Source: an uncultured Anaerovibrio sp. (lineage in GTDB: Bacteria > Bacillota > Negativicutes > Selenomonadales > Selenomonadaceae). From it: a stretch of 7,675 bases of DNA. Shown here one piece after another: positions 7,310 through 7,675 of this stretch (position 1 is its first letter; every line of letters starts with the position of its first letter). Both the position numbers and the translations under genes were made by a program. Location of the stretch: contig CACZYN010000088.1 of NCBI GenBank assembly GCA_902785445.1, positions 1 to 7,675 of the forward strand, written 5' to 3'. The notes beneath the pieces are model-generated. The model was given only the letters and a program-made list of their open reading frames with translations. It did no database searches and had not been told where the DNA came from.

Positions 7310-7475
7310 AACTATGACTTCTGCTGCCAAGGCCACCCCGCTGCCCCCTATCCACAGTGAAACAGCCAGTGCCAAAGCAGCCTGCCCTTTTAAGCCTTTC
7401 CAGCCCCTGCCCTTATTGGCTTTATTGAGGCTGATGTCCCCCCCCTAGTGGACTTTCATACTTCCTTGTATTCAC
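7310..7475 (-). pseudogene. Broken 5' end of the autotransporter gene, with signal peptide
   Basis: The best start for the gene is GTG 7475-7473, 8 bases after GGGAGG (7489-7484); an in-frame ATG at 7481 is too close to the SD. From there translation meets G8 (7445-7438) and stops at TAA 7424-7422 after 17 codons. With one G fewer it would run on through a clear signal peptide (basic stretch, then a hydrophobic Ala/Leu/Val core, ending VALAA at about 7336-7322) in the same frame as the passenger. Four codons past the likely cleavage site, TAG 7309-7307 interrupts the frame. The other two ATGs (7500 and 7463) also stop early, at TGA 7458-7456 and TAG 7447-7445. Restored, the protein would be about 884 residues. 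Confidence 0.7.
7438..7445 (-). repeat. Homopolymer G8 tract (C8 on plus) at the 5' end of the autotransporter gene
   Basis: Eight consecutive Cs on the plus strand read as G8 in the gene. G7 or G10 would put the start at 7475 in frame with the signal peptide and passenger; G8 does not. Poly-G tracts near the start of surface-protein genes are a known slipped-strand phase-variation device in other bacteria. Here this is inference; assembly error is also possible. Confidence 0.55.
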
Positions 7476-7500
7476 TTTCATATCCTCCCTGCTTATTCAT

Positions 7501-7516
7501 TGTGCCATGAGGCACA
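7501..7516 (-). promoter_or_regulatory. Leader hairpin upstream of the autotransporter gene
   Basis: TGTGCC and GGCACA form a perfect 6-bp stem around a 4-base loop, between the proposed promoter and the SD at 7489-7484. It would lie near the 5' end of the transcript and may stabilise the mRNA. Confidence 0.4.
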
Positions 7517-7532
7517 TTTGTCCTTACTCAAA

Positions 7533-7561
7533 TATCTAGCACAAAAATTCAAAAAATTCAA
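7533..7561 (-). promoter_or_regulatory. Putative sigma-70 promoter of the autotransporter gene
   Basis: On the minus strand there is a -35 TTGAAT (7561-7556), a 17-bp spacer and a -10 TAGATA (7538-7533) preceded by an extended -10 TGC (7541-7539). Transcription would begin near 7526, giving a leader of about 50 bases to GTG 7475. The -35 lies only 15 bp from the IS end at 7577, so insertion may have removed upstream regulatory sites. Confidence 0.5.
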
Positions 7562-7603
7562 TGGCAAATCAAAAAGTGTAGTGACCCCATAAAGTTAGAC
7601 CTT

Positions 7604-7639
7604 AACGGTAGTAGCAATTATTTGCTGCTACCGTTTTTT
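7604..7639 (+). terminator. Hairpin terminator inside the IS end
   Basis: A 14-bp stem (7604-7617 with 7622-7635, one G-T pair) with a 4-base loop ends in T6 (7634-7639) on the plus strand. It would stop transcripts entering the IS from the left, i.e. antisense to the transposase. On the minus strand it follows the transposase stop codon but lacks a U run there. Confidence 0.65.
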
Positions 7640-7675
7640 ATGCCGCGGCATGACGTAAGCGGTAATCCACTGGGC
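7638..7675 (-). CDS. IS3-family transposase OrfB, C-terminal fragment
   Basis: The window edge cuts this gene. The last residues, PVDYRLRHAAA followed by TAA (7640-7638), match the conserved P-V-(E/D)-Y-R tail of IS3-family OrfB integrase-type transposases (DDE fold). The catalytic residues lie outside the window. Its position just inside the terminal inverted repeat fits the orfB end of the element. Confidence 0.75.
   Translation of the reverse strand, partial: PVDYRLRHAAA

Larger units (their letters stand above)
7577..7675 (-). mobile_element. IS3-family (IS150-like) insertion sequence, one end only
   Basis: The sequence from 7577 starts with TG and reads TGTAGTGACCCC, continuing to 7600 in the form typical of IS150-group terminal inverted repeats. 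The C-terminus of an OrfB transposase on the minus strand follows at once. This is the right (orfB-side) end; the element continues beyond the window, so the target duplication and intactness cannot be judged. Confidence 0.8.

Noticed and set aside
7349..7357. CTATCCACA, a DnaA-box-like 9-mer on the plus strand
   Set aside because: A single one-mismatch match inside the signal-peptide coding sequence; likely chance.
1..7675. CRISPR array, tRNA or rRNA genes
   Set aside because: No regularly spaced identical repeats and no tRNA- or rRNA-like sequence were seen; the repeats present are protein-coding and diverged.

Overview
The window looks like chromosomal (possibly plasmid) DNA of a Negativicutes bacterium, probably a Selenomonas-like member of the Selenomonadaceae. 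This is inferred from a combination of traits: an autotransporter with a C-terminal outer-membrane beta-barrel (so a diderm cell), strong purine-rich Shine-Dalgarno sites, moderate GC, and a hybrid sensor kinase with twin periplasmic binding domains. No rRNA or housekeeping marker is present, so the assignment is tentative.

Left part (1-1132). A strong hairpin (11-48) precedes a 61-residue peptide gene (134-319) with a textbook double-glycine leader and a cationic core, so it is a likely bacteriocin or signalling peptide. A very long, nearly perfect hairpin (372-427) can act as a terminator in both directions. A tight cluster of three DnaA-box-like 9-mers follows (474-525), spaced 21-22 bp. 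A convergent minus-strand gene (527-901) encodes a small exported protein I do not recognise. Its upstream region is shared with the divergent sensor-kinase gene.

Middle (1133-4790). A two-gene operon on the plus strand encodes (i) a 1007-residue hybrid histidine kinase (two periplasmic solute-binding domains, transmembrane helix, coiled coil, HisKA, HATPase, receiver) and (ii) a nucleoside 2-deoxyribosyltransferase-like protein with an apparent signal peptide. The spacing is 11 bp, and a rho-independent terminator (4766-4793) closes the operon. The pairing suggests, without proof, that the kinase responds to something related to extracytoplasmic nucleosides.

Right part (4820-7675). A large autotransporter gene on the minus strand has a repeat-rich passenger and an intact beta-barrel. 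Its 5' end is broken: the only well-placed start is thrown out of frame by an 8-base G tract, and an in-frame amber codon follows just after the predicted signal peptide. It is either a decaying gene or a phase-variable gene in the OFF state with an additional nonsense change. Immediately upstream is the end of an IS3-family (IS150-like) insertion sequence that runs out of the window.
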